From the NCBI GenBank assembly GCA_023101885.1, contig JALPQD010000304.1:806001-870000 (forward strand): a stretch of DNA of 64,000 nt. The letters are read 5' to 3'. This document shows positions 1-10,560 of the stretch, piece after piece. Made by a program: the position numbers and the translations under genes. This DNA is from Typhlomys cinereus (lineage: Eukaryota; Chordata; Mammalia; Rodentia; Platacanthomyidae). Numbering within the stretch: position 1 is the first letter of the stretch; each line of letters opens with the position of its first letter. The notes under the pieces are model-generated. The model searched no databases and was not told the DNA's origin. It saw only the letters and a list, made by a program, of their open reading frames with translations.

Positions 1-949
1 GGTAATACAGTCATGTGATGAAATACATATAATTTTGAATACAAGGAAATGTTGCTCATCACATAATTTCATTTTTAAGAAATTATTTATTATGTGCTTC
101 TCTCTGGGTCTGCAAACTGATTTAGTTTTAGTTCTTTATATATATTCTGTTTATAAAGTCTTTGAAGTTTTATGTGTGTTATAGAGGTATGTACATAACT
201 GAAATTTATTTTTCCCAGAAGTTTTTCCTTTAAGCCCATCCCTTCACTTTTCTACAGTAATCACTCTTAAAATGTTTGGCCATACTGAAAATTCTCCCAT
301 GACCTTCTATAAAGGAAGCTCCTCTAATTCCTCACAAACTATAAATTCTCAATGCTAATGTATATAAACACATATGTGGTTTAAAATAAACATTAAGTCT
401 AGAAAATGACAGAAAGTTCTCCTTGTGGGTTGGTGGAAAAAGCATTTTTTAGACCCAACTTTGCTTTGTATTATCAAGATTATTATCCCTGCAGAGGAAT
501 AACAGGGAATGGATAAAAATCCCCTTCTTTAAGTGTAAAAAAGTATGACATTTCCTACTTCAAGGACAATGAAACAAGCTCATAATTCTTACTTGAAGAA
601 AGCTGTGTCTTTAGGGAAGCCGACTAGAGATTAATTCCTTCATTTCCACCCAAATACCCACTTAGTAATTAATGTTTGATAATAACTTTCAGTAATGTAT
701 ATATCCTGTTTTGGAAAAATCTTCATTTGGGTATTGGCATATTATACAGCAGGTAAAATGGGGCCCTTTCAAGTATCATAATGGCCCTAAACCTGAGTGG
801 TAGCTGGGTAATTAGAAATCACTGTGGGAGATCTGGGAAAGCTTCTCCAACTTCAGAACATCATGATACAGCTTAACTATTTCCTTTTTATTTTTATTGT
901 GTTGATAATTAATTTAATAGTAGTAATTAAAGCACAGACTTCCATATCA
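1..949. other. AT-rich intergenic DNA, nothing recognised
   Basis: This stretch is AT-rich with frequent stops in every frame. I see no exon, repeat family or RNA gene that I can name. Confidence 0.6.
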
Positions 950-1460
950 TCTTAAATAGATTTACACAAAGGCAGAAATTCTTCAGTGACAGAGAATCTC
1001 ATCGTGATCACCACCAGCTTTCCTGGTACCCTAAAAACTTTAAGAACCTGGGGACTGACAGGAGCTGGATGTTTAGGGGTCAGCAGAGGACCCCCCACTG
1101 TATGATGCAAAGATGTTGACTGGTACCACAGATAGGAAGAAACAACAACCAAGTGTTGGACCACACTATGGATGGAGAAGGGGTTCAAAAGGCACTTAAT
1201 GCTTGACGGGGTGGGGTACCACTCACATTGCTCAGTGAGGAAGGCCCTGATAAACTGCTGAAGTCAATACTCTTCACCCCTGGTCTTCCAAGCAGCCCTA
1301 ATTAAGTACATTGGGCCACAAAAAAGACATGAAGTCAGAAGGATGATTTATGAATAGAAAGGTGTTGAGTTATAGGAAGAAGAGCATAAAAGTATAATGA
1401 GGGAAGGATATGATTAAAATACATCTCTAGGACAATGTGAATAAATAAATATATCTTAAA
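950..1460 (+). mobile_element. Old L1 3' end (Lx-like), degraded
   Basis: The segment has the layout of an old rodent L1 3' UTR on the plus strand. A 'gggccaca-aaaaagacatgaa' type stretch (about 1,313-1,332) is followed by a purine-rich block (1,335-1,420), a 'gattaaaatacat' block and an A-rich AATAAATAAAT tail to about 1,480. From memory this resembles Lx-type L1 3' ends; the start is not defined and no ORF2 coding is left. The match is by pattern only. Confidence 0.5.
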
Positions 1461-1676
1461 AATAAATAAATTGAAAATCGATGCTCCCATTAAATGAACA
1501 CGAATTACCAAAAAAAATAAAAAAGAGGAAGGAGGAATTGGATTAATCATTAAAAGAACAGTGCATGAAACTGACTTAGCAAGTGCAATTTGAGGTTGAA
1601 GTTTTCAAATGGAACTTAACTTGGAAATTAAAAGAAAAATGGCACCAAAAAGATGAAAATAAAAACATGTACTCAG

Positions 1677-1835
1677 GGGCTAGCAGCTCAGTTCATCAGA
1701 TTGAGACACTTGCTGAACAAACCTGACAACCTGAGGTCAATGCTGAGGGCGCATTGTGCAACTGAGACTCCCAAACGTTGTCCTCTAACCTCCACACAAA
1801 TGCCATGGCACATTCACACAAACAGCTTATTAAGA
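1677..1835 (+). mobile_element. Old tRNA-derived SINE (B4/ID-like)
   Basis: A 'ggggctagcagctcag' start resembles the A-box region of rodent tRNA-derived SINEs. It is followed by 'ctgacaacctgaggtcaa' (B-box area) and 'tgtcctctaacctccacaca...catggcacattcacacaaac', typical of the 3' part of B4-like elements. It is strongly diverged and no TSD was found. Confidence 0.5.
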
Positions 1836-4800
1836 GCATTCATCAATCAGATCATTTCACCTCCCTGATATAAGAATAAGGATTCTGGGAACTGGGATGG
1901 TAAGCCTGAGAAATGAAACTGAATATTTCATATCAGTGCTGGTGCTTCACCAGTTCCAGGACAGAGCTGTGCTGTGAAAGAAAGCCTTCAGTACTTACTA
2001 ACTTCAACACTTGCTGAACTAACCCTATCTCAAACAGTTTGCTTTTGGTTTGATGAAATGCAGATGATCACACAGACCCTGTCATTTGGGGACTTGTAGA
2101 AGACAGAAGTCTCAAATTTTAGCTAAGAACTCATTATAAACAAAAGAAAATTTCTTATCCTCTCAAGATTCAGTGTGGAATGTATCGGCAAGATTAAAGA
2201 GAAGAAAGACACACAGACTTTCTAAAGGGTGAAGTGGCAAATACTACCTCTCTGAGTCCCTAATGAACAACATAGGGAAGCCACAACATGGCAAAATATC
2301 ACAAGAATACGATTATTCTTCAGTTTGAAATTTCTCCCAAACTTTCTTGGAGGGACAATCTACATTGCAGTCAGCAGACACATAACCAGGAAAGTCGGTC
2401 TGGGAACATTCAGACAGGACAGAAGCCCCATGCTGACCAAGGAATTCATCCCATGGACCAAGGGCACAGTCTGAATCAAGAGGGGAAAAAGAGAAAGCAA
2501 GTTGAACACCAACATTCCCGTCTCTCTGCCTTCTGCCTGCAGACGCAATGTGTTCAGCCACCCACACTCCTGCCTCCACACCTGAGGGTCTTCTTTATTC
2601 CCAGGGCATCTTTCTTCACATATGAGACTCAAGGTGTGATTCAGAGTAAATCCTTCTCACTTAATTTGGGTATTTTTCCATCAATTATTGAAGTCACTGA
2701 TACAGAAAAACAGGTGATGAGAAATAGGGACATTGTTTGGATAAACCTCTCATGTGCTTCATAGACCTCAGGCCTCTTTTGAGGAAAGAATATGAGAAAT
2801 TGAAAAGCTCCAGGATGGAAAAATCCCAGACATCTGGAGGTGTCAGTATTTCATTGAGCCCCACTAAGAAAAAGTTACTTCCTGCTTGCCAAAAGAATAG
2901 AATCTGAACCATGTCTCTGGTCTTGGTGACTCAGTCTAGGGCTGCAGGTTCATATTTTTCCCCACCAGATAACATGTATGACACAGGAAAAGAGTTGGAA
3001 ATCATCATGTTTATTTCCAACAGAAAACTGCACTGTAGAACATCTAAGGATACAACTGAATTCTTGGCAGCTTCAGGGAAGAGGGACTTGGAGAAAAGCA
3101 TCACAAAGCCACGTCCGTAGTGCCAGGCTTGGAGGTCAGCAAGCGGCCAGGGCACAAGCAGTTCAGAGAAAAAGCTCCAACTCTCAGTCTTTCCAAAAAT
3201 AATTTTTAGTGCATAACTTAAATTTAAACAAATGCACAATTATGGGACCAGGGGTATCTTGCTCAGTCATTTTTAAGAATTATAGGAGTAGATTAGTTTT
3301 GCTTCACCATGTTTCAGAAGCCATCATAAGTTTGTAAAATACAGAGTTCTCCCAAGGGAGCACCAAAAAGTAAAGACAGTATTTTTTGTGGCATATAAAT
3401 CACAGCAGTGAGCTGTCTCCCCAGCATCCTTATATCTCTCTCCCCAGTAGCTGAAAAGAACTGAGGGTATCACTGCAGCCTAGAATAATGTCTGTTTTCT
3501 CAGACAGATCAGGAATTATAAGCTTGGAAGGAATTGAAAATGCACAAAAGGTAGCATTTTTTAAAAGTGTATTTCAGCAATAGAGAGCAAAGCAATAGAA
3601 AATTAAAGCCAAAGAGAGCGTTAAATAAAAGGAAAACAGCAGAAGGTGAAGATCCACGCCAAAGCAGGAGTGGATCTGACGCCTGAATCCACCTTACCTC
3701 TCTCTTGTAGAAAACAATTATTAGGTCTGAGGAGGGGATAGGCTATTTGCAAGCAGGAACTGGTTGATCTGAACAAATGTGAACAGTCTATTCTTTTTAT
3801 ACACAAAACACTTTGGTATACCATCATTAAGAAATAGAGAACCTTTAATGATAACAACATTTAAATGTAAATATTTTAGAGAGACAAAGATACCTAAAAA
3901 TATCTTAAAGCATATTTTCATTTCACGTAGCCAGTGTCACAGAGGAAATAGAGAGAACTTTAAGGTATAATTAAGATTTGTATTCATTCATCTATTTAAA
4001 TGCTTTTAAATGATGTATATAAAGCATCCTATTATTAAATTAAACAAGTAACTTTTCCTTTCCAATGTAGAATACATGCACCATTTTAGATGTGAATTTT
4101 ATGAAGGCTTCTGTTTATGCAAATCAAAATGTATATCTTTCTGAAAGCTTCTGCATCACATTTACGTGGCAAATGTCTTCTTTTCATGAAAAAATTAGAG
4201 AAGATAACAACCTCTATGCATAGTAAACTCATGACAAGGAAAATTTTTATTTTACTGTGAATAATAGAACCTTGCTACTAAATCTTTGCCTATCAATGTG
4301 TCAAACTAGGGCCAACGTTTTTCAAATTTTAATTAAACAGGAAAAGAGAAAGTAATAATGAAAGAAACAGAAATGTGTTACAACATGTTTACAAAAACAT
4401 GAAACTGAATAATCACCTGAAAGAAACAAAAATGCCAAGACATTAGCACCTTGCAAAAACATGACAGTGAATAACCAACAAGCATCCTGCTCACTCGTGG
4501 TTAAAAAAATAAACCTTTCAGGAAAGGTTTCCTGAGAAATGAAACTGAATGTTTCTTCTCAATATTGGGGGTTGTTTGACAACTGTAAGCTGAAATTCAC
4601 CGAAACAGAAAAAGCCACACCTACATTGAGTATTGTGTAGGCTTGTACAGAGCGTCAAGAACCTGACAGAGATTCAATGATTGCGGAGAGCTGGGGTTTT
4701 CACTGTCCTGAGCTATATTATCTTGGATTGCCTTAGCCCCTAACTAGCTACTTGTTCATTTCCATGTTTCACCTAACATCCTGAGTGACTATTAGGTAAA

Positions 4801-5965
4801 TCCTTAGGATTTTACTAGAGTACCTAGCTTCCACCAACCCAGAGGCTAAGAATGTCCTCAGATGGCATTTGAAACCTAGAGCACAGACTTGCCCACTTAG
4901 CTGATGTTTCTACCAAGGTATATGAAAAGTGTCTTGATTTACTATTTTTTTTGTTCTGTTAATATAAAATCTTCATGGAACTGTTACAAGATTGGAACAC
5001 AGTAGTTGTAGCAAGCTGAACATATGCTTTCAAGTAATGGTCCACTCATAGTTGTACTCAAAATAAATTATCTTAGTCCCTTCAGAAGGAAAAGTAAGTT
5101 TGTTTACTTATTTCTTTGTGGTTGTGTGTGAGGGCAGATTTTGGCACACATCATTGGGCCCAGGAACCATCCACTTTCACCCTAGGAAGTCCCCCAGATC
5201 CATTCCATTAGGATGTCTGGTCCTTGGCATTGTTAATTTGCTAGCCTTAGGTCCCTCTGTCACTCACTCCAAACCTTATTTGTTGGATAGTTTCAATTTT
5301 TGGCACTCCAACTGGTTTTAAGTTTGATAATGGTGTTAAGTTACCAATATTTGGGGAAAATGGGCAATCTAATTAAAGACAATCTGGCTTCATATTTTCT
5401 TCAATGGTATGTTTGATATTAAATTAGGGGGGCACATATTGAACTATAAGACCAAGGCAATAAAACTAAAAAATGACTAATGGGCACCTGGTATATTTGA
5501 AATTGTAAAGCATATAAAGACAAAAAGTTGATGAAATTGGTAAGTTACAGAAGAATAACAGCTAAAAGAAATATATATAGTTAAATGGACATGTTAAAAC
5601 AAACAAGAAGCTGCAGTATGGACGACTCGTCAGGAGGTAAATCATTCAGTAAAGAAAATCCCTTTTCCTGCGTGGCATCAGCCTTAAATAATCTATCAGG
5701 ACGGTGCAGTATTTAGTTAAGATCTCTCCTCATCCACACTCATTCATTTACAAGGTATCCCACCAGATTTGTCTTTTCTGGCTTCATCTTTTTCTACTAA
5801 GCTCCATAATCCTATTCCTTTTTTTCTTAATTTACTAACTTAATTTTAATTCTACTGAATGAGTAATTCCCTTCCACTTGCCAATAAATTGATTCATTTA
5901 CTCTTGAATTTCCTGTGAGGTAGAGTCTTTACCCCTAAGCCATCCCATTGCTCTAGTTTTCCTTT
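1836..5965. other. Unassigned AT-rich DNA
   Basis: About 4 kb without a recognisable gene or repeat. It holds a 158-codon open frame (2,288-2,764), a 20-bp motif shared between 1,905-1,924 and 4,531-4,550, and a 9-bp-arm hairpin at 4,512-4,531. It may contain old LTR remnants that I cannot name. Confidence 0.45.
2288..2764 (+). other. 158-codon open frame, probably not a gene
   Basis: This is an ATG-initiated frame of 158 codons and the longest open frame in the window outside L1. The translation is rich in Gln, Ser and His and shows no domain, signal peptide or repeat that I recognise. There is no Kozak, splice or poly(A) context that would mark it as an exon, and the opposite strand is also open across much of it. 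I consider it a chance frame, possibly inside an old unrecognised repeat. Confidence 0.15.
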
Positions 5966-5974
5966 GTTTGTTTC

Positions 5975-6619
5975 TTTTTTTTAACATTTTTTATTATTAT
6001 TTCCACTCATACAAACTTAATAGGTACACCAGTTCCCTCCCTCCCTTCTCCTCCCCCCGAACCCCTTGCTCCCCCCTCCCCTCACCCCTCCCTCCCCATC
6101 CCCCAGTGCCTCCCCCCCCAGTCCCCAGAGAGTCCTTTAATGTGCATGCCAGACTCTCCTCTGGGCTCTCCTCTCCGATGATGTACAAGGACCCAGTGGC
6201 ATTTCCCTGAACCCTTTCTCGTGTTCCCCTTAAGCATAGGAACACTACTGTGGCTTTCAATCCCTTGCCTGCAAGGATCTTGGTGCCTTTAGCAGATGCT
6301 AGACTTTGTGCGGTCAATAGTGTGTTGGACATTGCGCAGGGCATGCAAAGTCCTATTATGATTGCTTCGGCCCTAATTAGTGTGGAGAATCTTGCAAATC
6401 ATTGCTCCTCCCATCCTCTTGCTCTTACAATCTTACTGCCCCCTCTTCCGCAAATGTCCCTGAGCTTCAGGATGGGGAGAGATTAGTCTGGCCTAGTTCT
6501 AGGTGGTTGATATAGAGTCTCTGAAGTTCTGGATTGTGGTTTGTTGATTTTCTTTTGCAGTTTTGCTGCTCCTGCAATGTCCTTCACTCCATCCTGATGG
6601 GCATTGTATGTCACCCCCT
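5975..6619 (-). mobile_element. 5'-truncated L1, 3' UTR only
   Basis: On the plus strand this reads poly(T), then 'attattatttccactcatacaaac', then the C-rich complement of the L1 polypurine tract (about 6,030-6,125), then about 490 bp of L1 3' UTR shared with the copies at 8,011, 20,891 and 32,197. The match stops at 'tgtcaccccct' (6,619), which is the 5' truncation point. The flanks show no clean TSD. Confidence 0.9.
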
Positions 6620-6814
6620 TTTTCTTATGGTTTAATTCTTTTGTAATCTAAATTGTTGCATTATGTTTGGTCAACAATGTGACATTAGAAACTACCCAGA
6701 ATATTATAATATCACAAAGACATACTAGTGTGCCCTCCTTTAAGCGCACCCCTTAAGAACCATCTAAATGGTCCTATCAAATACCTGGATAGGAAACTGC
6801 TCAAGGAGCTGTTT

Positions 6815-6900
6815 GTGCCTGGTGAGATGGCTCAGTGAACAAAGGTACTTGCCATGAAAGCTTTGTGGCCTGAGTGTGGTCATCATAACACACATGCTGG
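6815..6900 (+). mobile_element. SINE fragment (ID/B4-like)
   Basis: 'ctggtgagatggctcagtga' followed by 'aaggtacttgccatgaaagc' and 'cctgagtgtggtcatcataacacacatgctgg' is the usual A-box to B-box layout of rodent ID/B4-type SINEs, with a damaged B box. It lacks an A-rich tail and runs directly into an old L1 3' end. Confidence 0.6.
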
Positions 6901-6914
6901 GAAGAGAGAATATA

Positions 6915-7400
6915 TTGCTAAAAATTTTGCTAAGGTGATCATCAATATAAGGATAGTGGCATGAATGTCAAGGGGACAACCAAAAGCTTTCTGTAGTTTT
7001 AAGGCCCACTTTTCCATAAGGATACATTGCTGGTAGTGTAAACTAGAACAAAAACCTGTGAAAGGGTAGGACATAGGCCTCAAGCTATTAATATTTAGCC
7101 ATAAAAACACTATATCGAACAGCCTTTTAAACAACTGTCATAATACCAGATATAGGAGCATTCAGCACTCAATCCAGAACCTTCCTTCTGCAACAGAACT
7201 TTTCTATTACAGAAAATCACAATTGGACAAAGTATGGAAAAGAAGGGACTATGAACTGCTCAATCCTAACCAGGACACATAAGCTACCTCCCACCCCAAG
7301 GCTCAGGGAACATCACGAAGAGGAAGCAGTAAAAACATAAGGACATGAAGTGGGGCCCTGTCTTCTGGACATGACAGGGATGTTGTACTTCATTGAAAAT

Positions 7401-7455
<55 letters not shown>

Positions 7456-7830
7456 TATATATACACACACGCACACATACATCCACAAGAAGGGAATGTA
7501 AATTGCCCTATCAACATTTAACCAATGGAGGGGAAAGATCTTAAGAGTCTCCTCGTCTCCTTGAGAGATTGATAAGGATTAAGGCTGATAGGGAAGAGAT
7601 ATGTTTCTCAATGGTACACCCACTGATATAGTATTTAGGATCCAGCAAGTACCAGATAAAACCAGTCTGCTACACATGAGAAAAGACATGAAAATAAGAG
7701 CAGATTGTCAAGGAAGAGGAATGATTGCAATGGGAAAAGAAACAGGGATGGGACTGGGGGTCAAGGGGTGGAGAAATATCATTAAATCACTATATTCATG
7801 CACGAAACACTAAAAATAAAAAATATTATT
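6915..7830 (+). mobile_element. Old L1 3' end (Lx-like), plus strand
   Basis: Blocks such as 'ggatagtggcatgaatg', 'aaggctcagggaacatcacg', 'gtcttctggacatgacaggg' and the purine-rich 7,690-7,775 region resemble old rodent (Lx-type) L1 3' UTRs in sense orientation. The end is A-rich at 7,810-7,830. A TA/CA microsatellite (7,402-7,480) interrupts it. No coding sequence remains. The family name is from memory. Confidence 0.6.
7402..7480. repeat. (TA)n/(CATA)n/(CA)n microsatellite
   Basis: An alternating purine-pyrimidine tract: 'catacatacatatatat' expands to about 20 TA units and continues into TACACA and CACG units. Confidence 0.9.
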
Positions 7831-7884
7831 TATTGAATTAAATATGTAATTTTCCTCTGATGCTATGTGTATGCCATGGTACAT

Positions 7885-7885
<1 letters not shown>

Positions 7886-7928
<43 letters not shown>

Positions 7929-7935
7929 ACACATA
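7886..7935. repeat. (CA)n microsatellite
   Basis: About 18 uninterrupted CA units from 7,886, followed by imperfect CATACACACACAT. Confidence 0.95.
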
Positions 7936-8010
7936 AGCATGCATGTTCAGGTGTAGTTATTCACACACATCTATTGTTGAACTTGTGTGCTTTGTATAAC
8001 TTTTTATAGT

Positions 8011-9038
8011 TTTTTTATAACATTTTTATTATTATTCCCATTCATACAAACTTAGTAGATACACCGGTTCCCTCCCTCCCTCTTCCTCCCCCTGACACCC
8101 CTGCTCCCCCTCCCCTCACCCCTCCCTTCCCATCCCCCAGTGCCTCCCCCCCAGTCCCCAGAGAGTCCTTTAATGTGCATGCCAGACTCTCTTCTGGGCC
8201 CTCCTCTCCGATGAGGTACAAGGACCCAGTGGCATTTCCCTGAATCCTTTCCTGTGTTCCCCTTAAGCATAGGAACACTACTGTGGCTTTCAATCCCTTG
8301 CCTGCAAGGATCTTGGTGCCTTTAGCAAATGCTAGACTTTGTGCGGTCAATAGTGTGTTGGACATTGTGCAGGGCATGCAAAGTCCAATTATGATTGCTT
8401 AGGCCCTAACTTGTGTGGAGTATCTTGCAAATCATTGCTCCTCCCATCCTCTTGCTCTTACAATCTTACCGCCCCCTCATCCGCAAATGTCCCTGAGCTT
8501 CAGGATGGGGAGAGATTAGTCTGGCCTAGTTCTAGGTGGTTGATATAGAGTCTCTGAAGTTCTGGATTGTGGTTTGTTGATTTTCTTTTGCAGTTTTGCT
8601 GCTCCTGCAATGTCCTTCACTCCATCCTGCTGGGCACTGTATGTCACCCCCTGGCCAGAGACAAAAAGCTGTTAAACTGGAGTCTTGTTGTAAGAGCACA
8701 TTCAAGGGTAGATGTAATAAAAGTAGGAAACCACAGTGAGGGAGGGGTCAATCACCCATTTGAAAAATGGTCACTTTTTTATCTGCCAGACTATATGCCC
8801 TCCCCTTCTGGTGAGATCATACCCCCTCAGTTGTAAATGATAGGAACGAAAGTCTGTGAACTTAACCAGGTGTCACATTACTTACTTGCAGTCCTTGATG
8901 GAGGCCTATTTTCTCTGCTGTAACATGGTCTCCTCTGTCCTTGTTTCTGGTGTGGCCCTCCTACTCCATCCCTCCTGTTCATAATCCTTGCAATTACTGT
9001 AGATATTACATAGATTTATCTTTGAGTGTCTCAAGGTG
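8011..9038 (-). mobile_element. 5'-truncated L1, nearly whole 3' UTR
   Basis: This has the same 3' UTR as L1-A and L1-B: poly(T) side at 8,011, C-rich tract at 8,070-8,160, then shared sequence up to 'gagtgtctcaaggtgggt' (about 9,036). Full-length copies continue from there into the ORF2 stop about 40 bp further on. The break therefore lies just 3' of ORF2. No TSD was seen. The right edge abuts a GC-rich promoter-like segment. Confidence 0.9.
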
Positions 9039-9098
9039 GGTCCGGAGCCCTAACAACATGACCCTTGTAGGAGGAACGGACCAGGCAGGCCTGTATTG

Positions 9099-9540
9099 TC
9101 TGTGTGGGCTGCATGAGGGAATGCAACTTCCCCAAACTAGAACCTGCCGCTGTGCCTGGTGCTGACGTCAAACGGCCTGGCTGAGAGGACCAACCCCGAC
9201 AGGACAACACAGCAAAAACCTCACGCTGGGACTTATGGGATGTCGGGTGGGGCATATAAGCAGCCTGGTACTTAGAATAGAGGACCTGCCTGCCTGCAAG
9301 CCTGTGAGCCTGCTTTTGCCACTCGCCTGACTCCTGTAGTCTGTGTGGTTAACTTCGTGCCACCTTATCCCCGCCCCCAAGGGTCTCCGTGGACCCCCGA
9401 GACTGCTACAGAAACCATATCTGACCTGTGCCTGACAGTCAGCACCCAGGCAGCTTTGAGGAAGGAACCTGCTCGCTGTGCTCTTCACTCTGGAACAACA
9501 ATCTGAAGACCGGAGCCTGACCTCAAAAACACAAGTAAGT
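9099..9540 (+). promoter_or_regulatory. Promoter-like or LTR-like GC-rich segment with CRE, TATA and splice donor
   Basis: A GC-rich island in AT-rich DNA. It contains a consensus CRE (TGACGTCA, 9,163-9,170), a TATA-type box (CATATAAG, 9,253-9,260), a possible start site near 9,285, and a splice-donor-like CAA|GTAAGT at about 9,532-9,540. Box order and spacing fit a polymerase II promoter on the plus strand, as in an endogenous retrovirus LTR. A TG...CA boundary and a primer-binding site are not clear, so solo LTR is an inference. No downstream ORF is linked to it. Confidence 0.4.
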
Positions 9541-9723
9541 GGAAAAGAGGATGGGAAAATGGGCAGACAAATGTGTGGGACTCAAAGTAAAACTGGAATA
9601 GTTAAGAGGACAGCAAGAAATATGCAGGGATTAGAATATGCCGAAACCACAAATGTGAATCCAAACAACCATACTAGATTCTAAGCTCCACTCTGGAACT
9701 GGATTTCCATCCATGCCAACTGT

Positions 9724-10010
9724 AAAAATTAGCAACAAAAGGCTGTTGGAGCTTGAAAGGGTTCAAGGAATGGCCTCTGGGTCCTTGTATGTTATCGGAG
9801 AGGAGGGCCCAGAGGAAAATCAGGCATACACAAGAAAGGACTCTCTGGGAATTGGGGCGGGAGGCACTGGGGGATGGGGAGGGAGGGGGGAGGGGAGGGG
9901 GAGCAGAGGGTTCGGTGGGAGGAGGAGGGAGGGAGGGAACTGGTGTACCTAATAAGTTTGTATGAGCTGACATAATAATAAAAAATGTAATAAAAAAATT
10001 AGCAACAAAA
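9724..10010 (+). mobile_element. Short 5'-truncated L1 with 17-bp TSD
   Basis: A 253-bp L1 3' end in sense orientation (9,741-9,993): 3' UTR sequence, the G-rich polypurine tract (about 9,850-9,945), 'aagtttgtatgagctgac' and AATAATAAAAAATGTAATA. It is flanked by an exact 17-bp TSD, AAAAATTAGCAACAAAA, at 9,724-9,740 and 9,994-10,010. This defines the 3' terminus of the young L1 family in this genome. Confidence 0.93.
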
Positions 10011-10029
10011 AAAGGAAAGAGGAAGTGAA

Positions 10030-10560
10030 GGTTTATACACTATGTTATTGAGAAATTAGTAACTGAAAGTGAAGGAAATCTACCTAGCTAGGCTTTCTCT
10101 TGCTAGGAAGCTTTATAGAGAGCACTAAGTTTATTCCTGTCCCACTAGAAGGTGGTCAGCCTTGCCCCTGAGATTTTGTATTTCTCTTCAGTGTTCCCTC
10201 TGCACTGCAGAGGTAGAGGGTTCACCTACATCAAGGCAATGCTTCTTACACTGCCAGTTTAAAAGAAAGTTAACTCAGAAGATACAAGTCACTGACAGCA
10301 CATGCCCGCTGAGCTGCTCACATTGTGTGTGTCGACTCCTTCCTACAGGTGTGTTCCAATGTAGAATGTAAAGTGTTTCTGTTTACTCCTGTAATTGCTA
10401 CAGGACCTCAGGCTTTGAGAGCCACAAAGCAGAAGGGCAGATCTGAAGGCCGTTGCTCAGACACATTTCCTTGAGACAAGGCAAAGAATGAGAGACTTAC
10501 CAAGAGTGGAAAAGTTTTTCCAAGGATGCAAACAAAGTCCTAATGCCTGTTTTCTGTTTC
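10030..10560 (-). repeat. Candidate old ERV LTR (3' LTR of the 10-15.7 kb remnant)
   Basis: Parts of this segment are recognisably related to 15,180-15,720. Both contain 'ggtcagccttg-ccc-gagatt', then a 'ctg-gctgctc-ca' block and a 'gaatg-aa-g' block at comparable spacing. On the minus strand there is an AATAAA (about 10,125-10,130). The pair flanks retroviral pol decay, which suggests LTRs, but the similarity is modest (my estimate by eye is well below 70%) and the borders are unknown. Confidence 0.35.

Noticed and set aside
4512..4531. Short hairpin AAACCTTTC-AG-GAAAGGTTT as a regulatory RNA (a similar one at about 12,309-12,330)
   Set aside because: 9-bp arms with 2-nt loops are expected by chance in a window of this size and have no supporting context.
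6000..6130. Proline- or glycine-rich frames over C/G-rich tracts
   Set aside because: They are the L1 3' UTR polypurine tract read as protein; the same appears at every L1 3' end.
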